A stretch of DNA of 64,000 nt from Hyphomicrobiales bacterium (lineage in GTDB: Bacteria; Pseudomonadota; Alphaproteobacteria; Rhizobiales; Rhizobiaceae): contig UEIF01000052.1 of the NCBI GenBank assembly GCA_900468805.1, positions 17,527 to 81,526 on the forward strand, read 5' to 3'. Shown one piece after another: positions 52,672 to 61,698 of the stretch; positions within the stretch are counted from its first letter, which is position 1, and every line of letters begins with the position of its first letter. A program made the translations under genes and the position numbers. The notes under the pieces were generated by a model. That model was given only the letters and a program-made list of their open reading frames with translations. It ran no database searches and was not told where the DNA came from.

Positions 52672-53011
52672 GCTACCTATCCTTCTTGGCCTGGGGTTGA
52701 ACTGATCAGAGACCGAAACCGAAAACCTGCCATCGTGCAGACGATGGCATCTGCGATTGACGACTGCATGAAGACTTTGGGTCAGGGCGGAAGTAGCGGA
52801 CAACTGTTACGAGGGAATACCGCTTACGGGCGAAGATATCAGGGACAAGCCCGGCGATGCGCCGAGTAAATGGCAAGGCCGTCCCGCGAACTGAACAGCG
52901 CACTCCGTATTCCCCACGACCGCAACGGAAACTTAACCATACGAGAACCCCTCCGGAACCGCCTCCCGCGGCGGGAAGTTTCCCTCCTGTAATCGAGCAG
53001 GTGGGAATGAC
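52672..53011. other. Intergenic stretch with candidate stress promoter
   Basis: These 340 bases hold the promoter of the DJ-1 gene and, at the right end, a GGAAC-N19-TT match for the small gene at 53012. I see no gene. Confidence 0.5.
52955..52980 (+). promoter_or_regulatory. Weak candidate EcfG-type promoter
   Basis: GGAAC, 19 bases, TT (AGTTT). It lies about 31 bases before the ATG at 53012. Confidence 0.4.
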
Positions 53012-53278
53012 ATGGTTCAGTGGTTTCAGGAGCGGTATATCGCACGCGAAGAGCATCAGCGGATTGTCGATTATTATCGCAAGCTGGTGGCGCAGCTCCA
53101 TGGCAATGTCAGGGATTTGCGGGCGCGGGCCGAGGCGCCGGTGACGGACGCTCCGCAGCCCGCCGAAGAGCCGGACGACGTGACCGAAGAGCCTGCCAAA
53201 GTGCCGCAGGAAAGAGCCCTTGGGCCAAATGTCGTCAGCCTCGGCTTTTACCGCGACCGCCGCAACTCCGGTGCCTGA
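53012..53278 (+). CDS. Hypothetical small acidic protein
   Basis: This 88-residue protein has an N-terminal helix (MVQWFQERYIAREEHQRIVDYYRKLVAQLHG), an acidic, proline-rich middle and the end GPNVVSLGFYRDRRNS. No family is known. An AGGTGGGA site lies before the ATG. The EcfG-type match upstream suggests stress expression. Confidence 0.6.
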   Translation: MVQWFQERYIAREEHQRIVDYYRKLVAQLHGNVRDLRARAEAPVTDAPQPAEEPDDVTEEPAKVPQERALGPNVVSLGFYRDRRNSGA

Positions 53279-53396
53279 TATCGGCGATCGGCTGCAGCGC
53301 GCCGGTTTTCAGCGATGCCTGAATAGCCATCTTCACCAAGGGATAAAGAGGAATAATGGCCGGATCCGGTAGGCAGGATTGCATTGCCGGCGTCAT

Positions 53397-53421
53397 GGAA
53401 CCTTCAGGAATCGCGCCCGTT
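53397..53421 (+). promoter_or_regulatory. Candidate EcfG/RpoE2-type promoter
   Basis: GGAAC, 16 bases, CGTT. It lies about 88 bases before the ATG of the stress-type gene. Confidence 0.7.
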
Positions 53422-53508
53422 GTCATCAGCAGGGCGCCAAAGCCGGCTGCGAACGCAGCGGCGGCACAGAGCGCATCCAGGATGATGATAACGCCAGGGA
53501 GTGATCAT

Positions 53509-54345
53509 ATGGCAAATCCCTACAACGAGACCGCGCCGACTTTTGCAACGGGCACGGCAAATAGCAACCTCACCGCCTTCTTCGACAGCCGCGACGCCGC
53601 CGATAGTACCGTCGAGCGCCTGAAGGATGCGGGCATCCCGACGGATTCGATCCGCCTCATGCCCGGCTACGAGGCCGATGGCGACCGCGCCAATGTCGCA
53701 AGCGACGACCGCTCCGGTTTCTGGGCAAAGCTGGAGGGCTGGCTCTTCCCCGATGATGACCGCACCGTCTATGCCGAAGGCCTGCGCCGCGGAGGCTTCC
53801 TCGTTTCTGTGCAGGTCGACGATGCGAGCTATGAAACCGCGCACGATATTCTTGACGATGAAGGCTCGATCGACATGGACGAGCGCGCCGACCACTGGCG
53901 GCGCGAAGGCTGGGAGGCGCAGCGCTCGACCGAGGCCTATGCCGTCTCGAGCTATGACCGCAAGGGAGCAGCGGAAGGCGACATGACCGTTTCGGAAGAC
54001 GCCTTCGCGCCGGATACGACTGCCACGGAGCGCGCCATGGCATCGGCGACCGTATCGGATGAGGCCGGTCCGGGCGCCGGGGAAAACCCGCGCGTCGGCA
54101 GGCGTGACGTCAACAACGGGTCGCTGCGCGTGCGCGCCTATACCGTCGAGCAGCCCGCCGTCTCCGATGACACCCAGTTGAGCGAGGAGACCGGCGTGCC
54201 GAAGATGGCATCCGGCAGCAGCGAGACGCTCGGTGATAGCGCGAGGAAGATGGAAGCGGAGCGCGGTGACGAACGGATGGGCGGCCAGTCGCAGTCGCAG
54301 AGCGGTGGTGGCCAGAGCCAGTCGCAGGGCTTTCGGCGGGAATAG
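53509..54345 (+). CDS. General stress protein (YsnF/YflT-like)
   Basis: This 278-residue protein has an N-terminal YflT-like domain (LTAFFDSRDAADSTVERLKDAGI, about residues 21-120), a middle acidic stretch and a polar C-terminal tail with repeats QSQSQSGGGQSQSQ. The family is linked to general stress in Bacillus; its rhizobial role is not established. ATG 53509 has an AGGGAG site. It is preceded by one of the best EcfG-type promoter matches in the window. Confidence 0.8.
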   Translation: MANPYNETAPTFATGTANSNLTAFFDSRDAADSTVERLKDAGIPTDSIRLMPGYEADGDRANVASDDRSGFWAKLEGWLFPDDDRTVYAEGLRRGGFLVSVQVDDASYETAHDILDDEGSIDMDERADHWRREGWEAQRSTEAYAVSSYDRKGAAEGDMTVSEDAFAPDTTATERAMASATVSDEAGPGAGENPRVGRRDVNNGSLRVRAYTVEQPAVSDDTQLSEETGVPKMASGSSETLGDSARKMEAERGDERMGGQSQSQSGGGQSQSQGFRRE

Positions 54346-54442
54346 AGCCAACTGCGGATGATGGCAGTGCTCGCACCCCTCTGCCCGGGAAGGCGGAGGG
54401 GGTTGGCTCAGCACAACGCTTCATCTCTGCAATCACGCCAGC

Positions 54443-55246
54443 TCACCCAGGCACCCTGCCCCGGCAAGCCCAGGCAACCGAGGCAAACGAGCGCGGCCCA
54501 TCGGGCTCACCAGCCTCATAGGCATCCTTCACGGCATTATCGACCGCCTTGCGCATCTCCGCATCCAGCCCCGCCACATACTTGCCGAGCGGGCCTTCTC
54601 CTGACGCGATCGGGTCCCAGTAATCGGCAAACGAGCCGTAATCCATACGGATCGTCAGCGAAGTCTCCTCGACATCGACAAGGCCGTTGCTGACAAAGCT
54701 CGCCTTCATTTCCCCCGGCTGCGTCATCGGCTGGAAGGAATAGCGATGGCGCATCGCCCGCGCATTGGCGTCGATCATGGTGACCGTGTCCCACATCATG
54801 CGCATGCCGGACATGCCGCCATAGTGGTCCCATACGGCGGCGGCAACGACACCGCCCGGACGCACGACACGCCGCATCTCGGCGACCGCCTTGCCGGCCT
54901 CCGGCACGAAATGCAGCACGAGCAGCGACAGTGCCCGGTCGAAGCTGTCATCCTCGAAGGGAAGCGCGCAGGCATCCGCCTGCCGGATCGTCACCCGCGG
55001 ATCCGTGTTGCGCCGGTTTGCGGCTTCCACGAAGACGGGCGAAAAATCGATTGCCGAGATCGCCTTGAGACCGGGATTTTTCGCCAGCGTGAAGGCGAGG
55101 CTTCCCGTGCCGCAGCCGACGTCGAGAATGCTTTCCCCATCAGCAAGCCCGGCGAAATCGATCAGCCCGGGCGCGAGCCTCTTGCTCCAGCGCCCCATCA
55201 GCCGCTCGTAACCATCTGCACTTTCGACATTGAAACTCGACGGCAT
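54443..55246 (-). CDS. SAM-dependent class I methyltransferase
   Basis: This 267-residue protein has the SAM motif I ILDVGCGTGSL near residues 40-50, the acidic strand-2 AIDFSP, and motif LSLLVLHFVPEAGKAV, as in UbiE/COQ5-like methyltransferases. The acceptor substrate is unknown. ATG 55246 has a GGGGGGAC site. It is monocistronic. Confidence 0.88.
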   Translation of the reverse strand: MPSSFNVESADGYERLMGRWSKRLAPGLIDFAGLADGESILDVGCGTGSLAFTLAKNPGLKAISAIDFSPVFVEAANRRNTDPRVTIRQADACALPFEDDSFDRALSLLVLHFVPEAGKAVAEMRRVVRPGGVVAAAVWDHYGGMSGMRMMWDTVTMIDANARAMRHRYSFQPMTQPGEMKASFVSNGLVDVEETSLTIRMDYGSFADYWDPIASGEGPLGKYVAGLDAEMRKAVDNAVKDAYEAGEPDGPRSFASVAWACRGRVPG

Positions 55247-55414
55247 CGCAGTCCCCCCAAAAGAGGCAAGTAAACGGGACAATGTCTGCACCGACATTAG
55301 GGCTGCGCGAGCCACGCCGCAAGCAAATCGGCTGTCTTCGTTTCACACAAATTCGGCCGCAAGACCGCGTCCCGGTTTGCTGCAGTTGCCCTATGGTTTT
55401 CGGGGCGCGGTAAA

Positions 55415-56272
55415 CTATTTCACTTTGACGAGCAGGCGTCCGAATGCGGCATCGAAATCCTCCAGGCTGAAATTCTGCGGGTCGTCATGCCCGTCGCTCA
55501 GGCCTTGATCGATTGCCGCATGAAATGCCGGAACGAGACCAGTCTGGGCACGCATGCTCGCCACGAGATAAAGGAGCGCGAGGCGATCATACTGGGCTTG
55601 CGAGAAACCCGGCGTTGGCGCATTGCCGTCGGGCTGGCTCGGGTGTTTCCGGCGCGGCTGGACGTTCTCGATGTGAAGGGACATGCCACGCGCCAGGGTT
55701 CCGATCTGCAGCTCCAGCTTGGTTGCGCGCCAGGGCACGCCAAAATCATGGCCGACATAAATCTCGCCCCGGCGGTTGAGAAATATGTGCGCCTTGGCGT
55801 TCGACGCGCTCTTGAAGCCGTCAAGCCGATTGACCTGGTTGCTTGTATCGATGTCGGCGGGAAACTGCGCCACGTTCCCGAAATTCGGCGAACTCGTGTC
55901 GTGAATGACGAAATAGCGCGCGAACGGCGCATGCGGATTGTTCGAATTGCCACGGGATACCGGGGCGTCAAGACTGCCTCCGAGCCCGGCTTCGGTGAGC
56001 CCCTGGGCGGAGATTTCATGCTGCACCTTGGCCTTGGAGATATCGACCGGTTTGCCGATGAAGCCGGCAAGATTGGACGGCAGCTGCGCGGGCGTGGCAT
56101 CCACATTTCCCAGTATTTTCACCTTGCGCAGCAGACAGGATGCCTGCTCGGTGGAATTTCCGGCGAAGGCCATGGTTTCCGTGTCGAATTTGCATTTTCC
56201 GAAAATCGCCGCACTCGTCTGGCCGGTCGTACCGGCGAGTATGAGAATGCCCAGGGTCAAAAGGTAACGCAT
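55415..56272 (-). CDS. Secreted N-acetylmuramoyl-L-alanine amidase-2-like protein
   Basis: This 285-residue protein has a signal peptide (LLTLGILILAGTTGQTSA). The amidase_2/PGRP-like core shows YFVIHDTSSP (first zinc His), a middle AHIFLNRRGEIYVG, SLHIENVQPRR, and GHDDP near the end as the last ligand box. This suggests a peptidoglycan amidase in the periplasm or outside. It follows the GH75-like gene by 31 bases on the same strand, so one operon is likely. Confidence 0.75.
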   Translation of the reverse strand: MRYLLTLGILILAGTTGQTSAAIFGKCKFDTETMAFAGNSTEQASCLLRKVKILGNVDATPAQLPSNLAGFIGKPVDISKAKVQHEISAQGLTEAGLGGSLDAPVSRGNSNNPHAPFARYFVIHDTSSPNFGNVAQFPADIDTSNQVNRLDGFKSASNAKAHIFLNRRGEIYVGHDFGVPWRATKLELQIGTLARGMSLHIENVQPRRKHPSQPDGNAPTPGFSQAQYDRLALLYLVASMRAQTGLVPAFHAAIDQGLSDGHDDPQNFSLEDFDAAFGRLLVKVK

Positions 56273-56303
56273 CGCAAACTCCTCTCCTGTTTGCTTGGAA
56301 ACA

Positions 56304-57209
56304 TCACGGGCACATTGCGCCGCCCGTCAGGTTGAGCTTCTGCTTGGCAAAGGCACATAATTTCGAGATGGCGTTCTCCGGCTTCAGATCGGTGTCCCGG
56401 CTGCCTGGGTAGACGATGAAAATCACATCGTGGCCGAGCCCGAAATTCTTGTAGGGATAAACGTGTCCCGGCCCGACGCAGGCAGTTCCATCGCTGTTCC
56501 ACTTCTTGCAACGGCTTTCGCCGATTGCCTCGAAGACCCTGCTCGATCCCTCGCCGAGCCGCATGAAAGGACCACCGTCCGCGATCAGAACCGGCGTCCA
56601 CCGGTCCTTGTAGACGACGACCCCCATATCGCCGAGCCGCAGTCCGGTCTTTTCCGCGAACATGCGGCCCATTTCACCGCTCTTGCTGCCGGTTATCTTG
56701 GAAAGGCCGGCCGTCGGCATCACGATGAAGGGAATGCGGTCCGGATCGATTTGCGCGGACTGCGCGGAAGGATTAGGTGAACCTGGCCATTTATAGGACG
56801 TCTCCTTCAGGTCCGTAGCGCCGGGCAGACCGTTCCATGCCGCCCAGGATCCATCGACATCGAGCGCCATCTTGCTGCGCCAGTAGATCGCGCCGTCCTT
56901 GAGACGTAGCATCGCCTTCACATTGCTGGGGTCGCGACTGCACAGGTAGTACTGTTTCGATTCCGCGACGTTTGGAAGCCTCAGGTTAAAACCGAGAAAC
57001 TTATCCTTCCTGCTCTGTCCGGCCGCTCCGTCGCAACCGACAAACTCTCCCCGGTAGGACTCGTCGAGCGGCGTCGCAGCGGAGAATTCGACGGCTTTGA
57101 GGACGTCGGCGGAGCTCGCCGGCGGTTCCGCGGCGTGAGCGTGAATAGCGAGCATCGCGACGCCAAGCGTCACTAAAACGCGGGATAGTTGAAGCATGTA
57201 GAGAGACAT
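56304..57209 (-). CDS. Secreted GH75 chitosanase-like protein
   Basis: This 301-residue protein has a signal peptide (VLVTLGVAMLAIHAHA). A core like glycoside hydrolase family 75 follows: VVVYKDRWTPVLIADGGP and LGEGSSRVFEAIG, where the Asp and Glu are candidate catalytic residues. Six or so cysteines could form disulfides. ATG 57209 has an AGGAG site. It is the first gene of a run with the amidase-like gene and divergent from 57366. Confidence 0.68.
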   Translation of the reverse strand: MSLYMLQLSRVLVTLGVAMLAIHAHAAEPPASSADVLKAVEFSAATPLDESYRGEFVGCDGAAGQSRKDKFLGFNLRLPNVAESKQYYLCSRDPSNVKAMLRLKDGAIYWRSKMALDVDGSWAAWNGLPGATDLKETSYKWPGSPNPSAQSAQIDPDRIPFIVMPTAGLSKITGSKSGEMGRMFAEKTGLRLGDMGVVVYKDRWTPVLIADGGPFMRLGEGSSRVFEAIGESRCKKWNSDGTACVGPGHVYPYKNFGLGHDVIFIVYPGSRDTDLKPENAISKLCAFAKQKLNLTGGAMCP

Positions 57210-57365
57210 GGTCTGCGGCTCCTCCTGCTCGGCTCCGGTGCAACGTGAGCAACCCAAGTGACTATTCCATTTAATCTTAGATTGTGCAATATTAACGACA
57301 ATAAAAACATCAATGTCTCCGCAGGTTGAAAGTAATTCCCGTAAATATTTTGTACGGACGGTAAA

Positions 57366-58130
57366 ATGCAGCAGCTGCTTCTTATGACCTTGAGAAACGT
57401 TGGGCTTGCCATTGTGGTCGCCGGGTGCGCCACGCGCGTCACGCAGGCGGCAGAAACAGACCCGGCATCGCTGGTGGCTGAAATGGAACATCGCTTCGAG
57501 ATGCGCATCAGCGGCGGCCAGTATATGAGGTCATCCTGCTCGCCAACGGCGGCTGACGACTGGCCGGGCGTCGAACTCCTGCGCTGCACCTACAGAGAAC
57601 TGAACACCGAGGCGACGGTGACGCTCGCCTTGCCGAGCGCCGCACAGCTGGCACGCTGGACAGTTTCCGCCTGCCGCGACGCCGGAGCGACCGACATGAA
57701 GGCTTGCGCGCGCCACATCGAGAAGCGCATCTGGTCGGCTTCGAATGCCCAGTTTCCGGTGCGTGGCTATGTGATCGAGCCGCAGTCCGTCATCGGTGGC
57801 CCGGCAGACAAGGCCTACTGTTTTCTGTTTCGCGATGGCGTGGCGGTAAGGACGGCCGCGGTGACCTCACGCCCGCCGCAAGGCGGCAAATGCGCTCCGC
57901 AAACTGCGGAAAATGATCCGATCACGCGCGCTTTCACCTATGCGCGGATCGCGTCGACCACCCGGGCCGAGCTGGCGCTTGCCCCCGGCGCCCCGAGCGA
58001 GTCCGCTCTGGCGGGCACGGCTTTTCCCGATGCGGTGCGCAAGGAATTTGTCGCCGCTTGGACCTCCGACCGCAACCGCCTGATCTCAGGTGCTGCCATC
58101 GCCGACAAGGCGAATGGGAAATTCCACTGA
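57366..58130 (+). CDS. Hypothetical secreted protein
   Basis: This 254-residue protein starts with a signal-like stretch (LMTLRNVGLAIVVAGCAT, lipobox-like GC). The mature part has six or so cysteines and alternating hydrophobic strands. There is no known family. It is divergent from the GH75-like gene across 156 bases, which hints at joint regulation with the two enzyme-like genes. Confidence 0.65.
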   Translation: MQQLLLMTLRNVGLAIVVAGCATRVTQAAETDPASLVAEMEHRFEMRISGGQYMRSSCSPTAADDWPGVELLRCTYRELNTEATVTLALPSAAQLARWTVSACRDAGATDMKACARHIEKRIWSASNAQFPVRGYVIEPQSVIGGPADKAYCFLFRDGVAVRTAAVTSRPPQGGKCAPQTAENDPITRAFTYARIASTTRAELALAPGAPSESALAGTAFPDAVRKEFVAAWTSDRNRLISGAAIADKANGKFH

Positions 58131-58156
58131 CCGTGTTTTCCCGTTTCTATCTAGAA

Positions 58157-58200
58157 GCAATTCCGGCAAAAGTGGGAACCGGTTTTGCGTCCGCAATTGC
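58157..58200. repeat. Dispersed palindromic repeat, copy 2
   Basis: This element has ends GCAATTCC/GCAATTGC and core GGTTTTGCGTCCG, and closely matches 42997-43041. A second inverted element (CTAGAGC ... GCTCTAG, 58216-58259) follows directly and contains the TspO stop codon. Confidence 0.75.
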
Positions 58201-58255
58201 AGAGAAAACAATAAGCTAGAGCACTGAAGGCGAATCCGTTTTCGCCGGAAAGGCT

Positions 58256-58708
58256 CTAGTTCATCGAGACGATGGCGGCATTGAGCGCCGTCGCATAAGC
58301 CACCCAAACGGCATAGGGCATGAACAGAACCGACGATATCCGGTTACGTTTCCACGACAGGCCGATGAAGGCAAGGATCAGCAGGAGCAGCGGGATGATG
58401 ATCATCATCCCCAGGCTCGGTGATCTGAGGCCGAAAAAGGCAGGCGACCAGGCGAAATTCAACACCAGCTGGGCGATCCAGGTGGTCATGACGGGTGAGC
58501 GCCTGCTGCGCGCATAGGTTCGCGCGCCTGCAATGCCGACGAGGATGTAAAGGACCGTCCAGGCCGGACCGAACAGCCAGTTCGGCGGCGTGAACCAGGG
58601 CTTGGCGAGTGACTGGTACCATTCATCCGGCAGATTGATGAGACCGATGAGAAGCCCGCCGCCGAGCGTGAGCAGAATGAAAACGAGATAATGATCAAAC
58701 CGGTGCAA
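58256..58708 (-). CDS. tspO: TspO/MBR family protein
   Basis: This 150-residue, five-helix membrane protein has the family motifs KPWFTPPNWLFGPAWTVLY and AWSPAFFGLRSP. It binds porphyrins and sterols and is linked to stress and tetrapyrrole control. The TTG at 58708 has the best ribosome site (GGCGGGGGGTCCG); a longer TTG start at 58774 gives a basic leader. The stop is inside a repeat. Confidence 0.87.
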   Translation of the reverse strand: MHRFDHYLVFILLTLGGGLLIGLINLPDEWYQSLAKPWFTPPNWLFGPAWTVLYILVGIAGARTYARSRRSPVMTTWIAQLVLNFAWSPAFFGLRSPSLGMMIIIPLLLLILAFIGLSWKRNRISSVLFMPYAVWVAYATALNAAIVSMN

Positions 58709-58795
58709 CGGACCCCCCGCCAGAATCCTAACTTTGAGTGACGATTGAAGTGGCGTCCGCCGGCGCGTCGTCAAGAGCGCCAGGAGTCCGCCCGA

Positions 58796-59740
58796 TCAGG
58801 CATCCCGCCAGTAGCGCTTCGGCGCGCGGCCGAAGACACGCTTGAAGGCATTTCCGAAGGCGCTTTCGGAGGAATAGCCGAGATCGGCGGCAAGCCCTGA
58901 GACCGTTGCCTCCTTGCGGCGGAGTGCCTCGCGGGCGCGGTGCATGCGCCAGCGGGTGACGTAGTCGAGGGGCGCAACACCGACCTGATCGCGAAAACGC
59001 TCTGCAAAGGCAGACCGCGACATGCCCGTGCGGCTTGCGAGCTCGCCCACCGTCCAGCGGTATCCCGGGTCGTTATGAACAAGGCTTATCGCCTTGCCGA
59101 TTGCGGGATTGCCGAGTGCGCCGATCCAGCCCGCATTGTCTGCGCCGGCGCGGGCGACATGGGCGCGCAGCGCCTGCACCAGCAGGATATCGCCCATCCG
59201 CCGTGTCATCAGCGTCGAGCCCATTTCGCCGGTCCCGAGCTCGTCATCAAGAGTGGCAAGGGTGGCGCTGAGGAGCGCGGCGGCGCGGTCGCTTGCGGGG
59301 ATATGGATGAAGGGCGGCAGCGCATCGAGCAGAAGCTGCGCATTGCCGCCGGATATGATGAAACTGCCGCCGATCAGCGCCGTCTCGTCGCCGCCATGCC
59401 GGGCAATATTGGAATGCTCCCAGTCAAAGAAGGCGATGCCATCCTCCGGCTCGCTCTGGAGATCATTGGCGATCACATAATCAGGCGCATTGGCAAGCAG
59501 GAACGTATCGCCAGCCTCAAGCCTGAAGGGTGACTCGCCCGGCAAAATTATCCAGCACCCGCCCCTCAGCACCGCGACGAATTTCAGCGCCGGCTTGGGC
59601 GGGAAGCGAAAGGCCCATTGGCCGCCGACCTCGAAACGAGTGCAGCGGGCGCTCTGGATATCGACAAGCGAAAAGACATCGGACAGGGGATCGATCATGA
59701 TTTCCGGACGATCTCGACGAAATGATGGAGCCTGCAGCAT
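58796..59740 (-). CDS. AraC family transcriptional regulator
   Basis: This 314-residue protein has an AraC-type cupin-like N-terminal domain (GGCWIILPGESPFRLEAGDTFLLAN) and the C-terminal double HTH (VGELASRTGMSRSAFAERFRDQVG, VSGLAADLGYSSESAFGNAFKRVFG). ATG 59740 has GGAGAATC upstream. It is divergent from the SDR at 59792, only 51 bases away, which is its likely target. Confidence 0.9.
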   Translation of the reverse strand: MLQAPSFRRDRPEIMIDPLSDVFSLVDIQSARCTRFEVGGQWAFRFPPKPALKFVAVLRGGCWIILPGESPFRLEAGDTFLLANAPDYVIANDLQSEPEDGIAFFDWEHSNIARHGGDETALIGGSFIISGGNAQLLLDALPPFIHIPASDRAAALLSATLATLDDELGTGEMGSTLMTRRMGDILLVQALRAHVARAGADNAGWIGALGNPAIGKAISLVHNDPGYRWTVGELASRTGMSRSAFAERFRDQVGVAPLDYVTRWRMHRAREALRRKEATVSGLAADLGYSSESAFGNAFKRVFGRAPKRYWRDA

Positions 59741-59791
59741 AGATTCTCCAGGCTGCGGCTGCAATCCTCAGGGAGAGCAAAGGAGAACAAG

Positions 59792-60529
59792 ATGTCACCG
59801 ATCAAGGACAAGATTATCGCCATTACCGGCGCCAGCAGCGGGATCGGCGAAGCGACCGCGCTTATACTCGCCGAGCACGGCGCCAGGATCGTGCTCGGCG
59901 CAAGACGCACCGACCGGCTGGAAGACCTCGCACGGCGTATCAGGGAGCGAGGCGGCGAAGCCATCCATCTCGCCGTCGATGTGAAGAAGCGCGCCGATCT
60001 GGAAGCGTTGGTCGCGCTCGCCTGCGATACCTATGGCAGGCTCGACGTGCTGATCAACAATGCCGGCATCGGGCCGATCTCGCCGATGGATGAATTGCGG
60101 GTCGAGGATTGGGAGGAGATGATCGACGTCAATATCAAGGGGCCGCTCTATGGCATCGCTGCCGCCCTGCCCGTTTTCCGCCGCCAGGGCTTCGGGCATT
60201 TCGTCAATACGCTCTCGACGGCCGGTATCACCATCAAGCCGACCATGGCCGTCTATGCCGGCACGAAGAACGCCATGCGCACCATTGCCGAGGGCCTGCG
60301 GCAGGAGGCTGGCCCGAACCTGCGTGTCACCAATATCTCGCCGGGCTTCATCAAGACGAATTTTGCGGACTCGCTGACGAGCCCCACGGTGAAGGCCGTC
60401 ATCACCGCAAGCATGGAGGAGATGGCGATTACCCCAGACGCGATCGGTCGCGCCATCGCCTTTGCCATCGAGCAGCCCGCCGATGTCGATGTCGGCGATA
60501 TCGTCATCCGCCCGACGGCGCAGGCGTGA
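59792..60529 (+). CDS. SDR family oxidoreductase
   Basis: This 245-residue classical SDR has the TGASSGIG cofactor motif at residues 12-19, NNAG, and the catalytic YAGTK (Tyr and Lys) in AVYAGTKNAM. The C-terminus VDVGDIVIRPTAQA is of the YdfG/serine dehydrogenase-like type. AAGGAG lies before the ATG. It is regulated probably by the AraC gene. It is the full-length relative of the remnant at 17922. Confidence 0.9.
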   Translation: MSPIKDKIIAITGASSGIGEATALILAEHGARIVLGARRTDRLEDLARRIRERGGEAIHLAVDVKKRADLEALVALACDTYGRLDVLINNAGIGPISPMDELRVEDWEEMIDVNIKGPLYGIAAALPVFRRQGFGHFVNTLSTAGITIKPTMAVYAGTKNAMRTIAEGLRQEAGPNLRVTNISPGFIKTNFADSLTSPTVKAVITASMEEMAITPDAIGRAIAFAIEQPADVDVGDIVIRPTAQA

Positions 60530-60711
60530 GGATGGCGCCACTCGCAAGCGCCGCCATATGACGACGACAGCCATCCCCACCCTCCGTCATGCTCGGGCTC
60601 CTCCCGAGCATCTGCAACGCTTCCACGAATGGCACGTTGGTTAGATCCTCGGGACAGGCTCGAGGATGACGGAAGGCGCGGCAGTCCCTCCCACATAACG
60701 CGAGAACTCAC

Positions 60712-61587
60712 TCACGCCTTGTCGAGAACACTCCAGTCAAAACTCTTCGCCCAGTCGGCATAGCTGTGCCAGCCAACATCAGGGAAATCCCGGCGCAGGG
60801 TGGCGATATCGGCGGAATAGCCCGTGCGGTCGAACCATTCGAACATCAGCGCCGCATCTTCACTCTGCTGGCGCATGGCCGCAATTGGCAGCTCCTGGAA
60901 GCGGATCGGCTGGCCGAGCGCCTCGGTGAGAATCTTTGCCTGCTCCTCGCCGGAGAGCTCGTCGCCTGCGATATCGAAACGCTTGCCGAAGACCTGCTCG
61001 CGCCGTTCTGCAAGGGCGGCGACGAAATGGCCGATATCGTCGATGGCGATCTGCTGCAGCTTGCGAGCCGCCGGCAGCGCCGCAGCGTAGATGCCCTGTT
61101 TCAGGCCGCCGATCGACCAGGGGGCGACGGTATTTTCCATGAAGGCGACGGGTGCGCTGATCGTATAGGGAATGCCGAGCCCGGCGACATGCTGCTCGAC
61201 CAGATATTTGCTGTCGAAATGCGGAATACCGGTCTTCCTGTCGGCATCGCCGACCGAGCCGTAGATGAGATGGCCGATACCGGCCTCCTTGGCTGCATCG
61301 GCAGCGGCAATACCCTGGCGCGTTTCCGCTTCGATGCCGGCCTCATAGCTGTTGCCCATCAGGTACATCGTCTCGGCGCCCTTTGCTGCCTGCACGACGG
61401 AATCCCTGTCATCGAGATCGCCGGCGACCACTTCGACGCCTGTGGCGGCAAGCCGTCGGGCGGCATCGCTGTCCGGTCTGCGCGTCAGCCCCTTGACGCG
61501 ATGGCCGCGTGAGGCGAGCGCGCGGGCGACGGCACCGCCCTGCTGGCCGGTGGCGCCCGATACGAGAATGGTTCTGGTGTTGCTCAT
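60712..61587 (-). CDS. NmrA/NAD(P)-binding family protein
   Basis: This 291-residue atypical SDR of the NmrA type has the nucleotide motif GATGQQGGAVARAL and no classical YxxxK in the right place. The end VGWHSYADWAKSFDWSVL is a common tail. It may sense NADP or reduce quinones. ATG 61587 has AAGGAG upstream. It is divergent from the LysR gene at 61699. Confidence 0.87.
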   Translation of the reverse strand: MSNTRTILVSGATGQQGGAVARALASRGHRVKGLTRRPDSDAARRLAATGVEVVAGDLDDRDSVVQAAKGAETMYLMGNSYEAGIEAETRQGIAAADAAKEAGIGHLIYGSVGDADRKTGIPHFDSKYLVEQHVAGLGIPYTISAPVAFMENTVAPWSIGGLKQGIYAAALPAARKLQQIAIDDIGHFVAALAERREQVFGKRFDIAGDELSGEEQAKILTEALGQPIRFQELPIAAMRQQSEDAALMFEWFDRTGYSADIATLRRDFPDVGWHSYADWAKSFDWSVLDKA

Positions 61588-61698
61588 GTCTCTGCTCCTT
61601 CTATTGCTCATGGCAGTTGCTGATGGAGCAGATTTAGGATTGCCGCATTGGTTCATAATGGCCTAAAAATGCCAAACATCGTCCCATTGAGAGCAACA

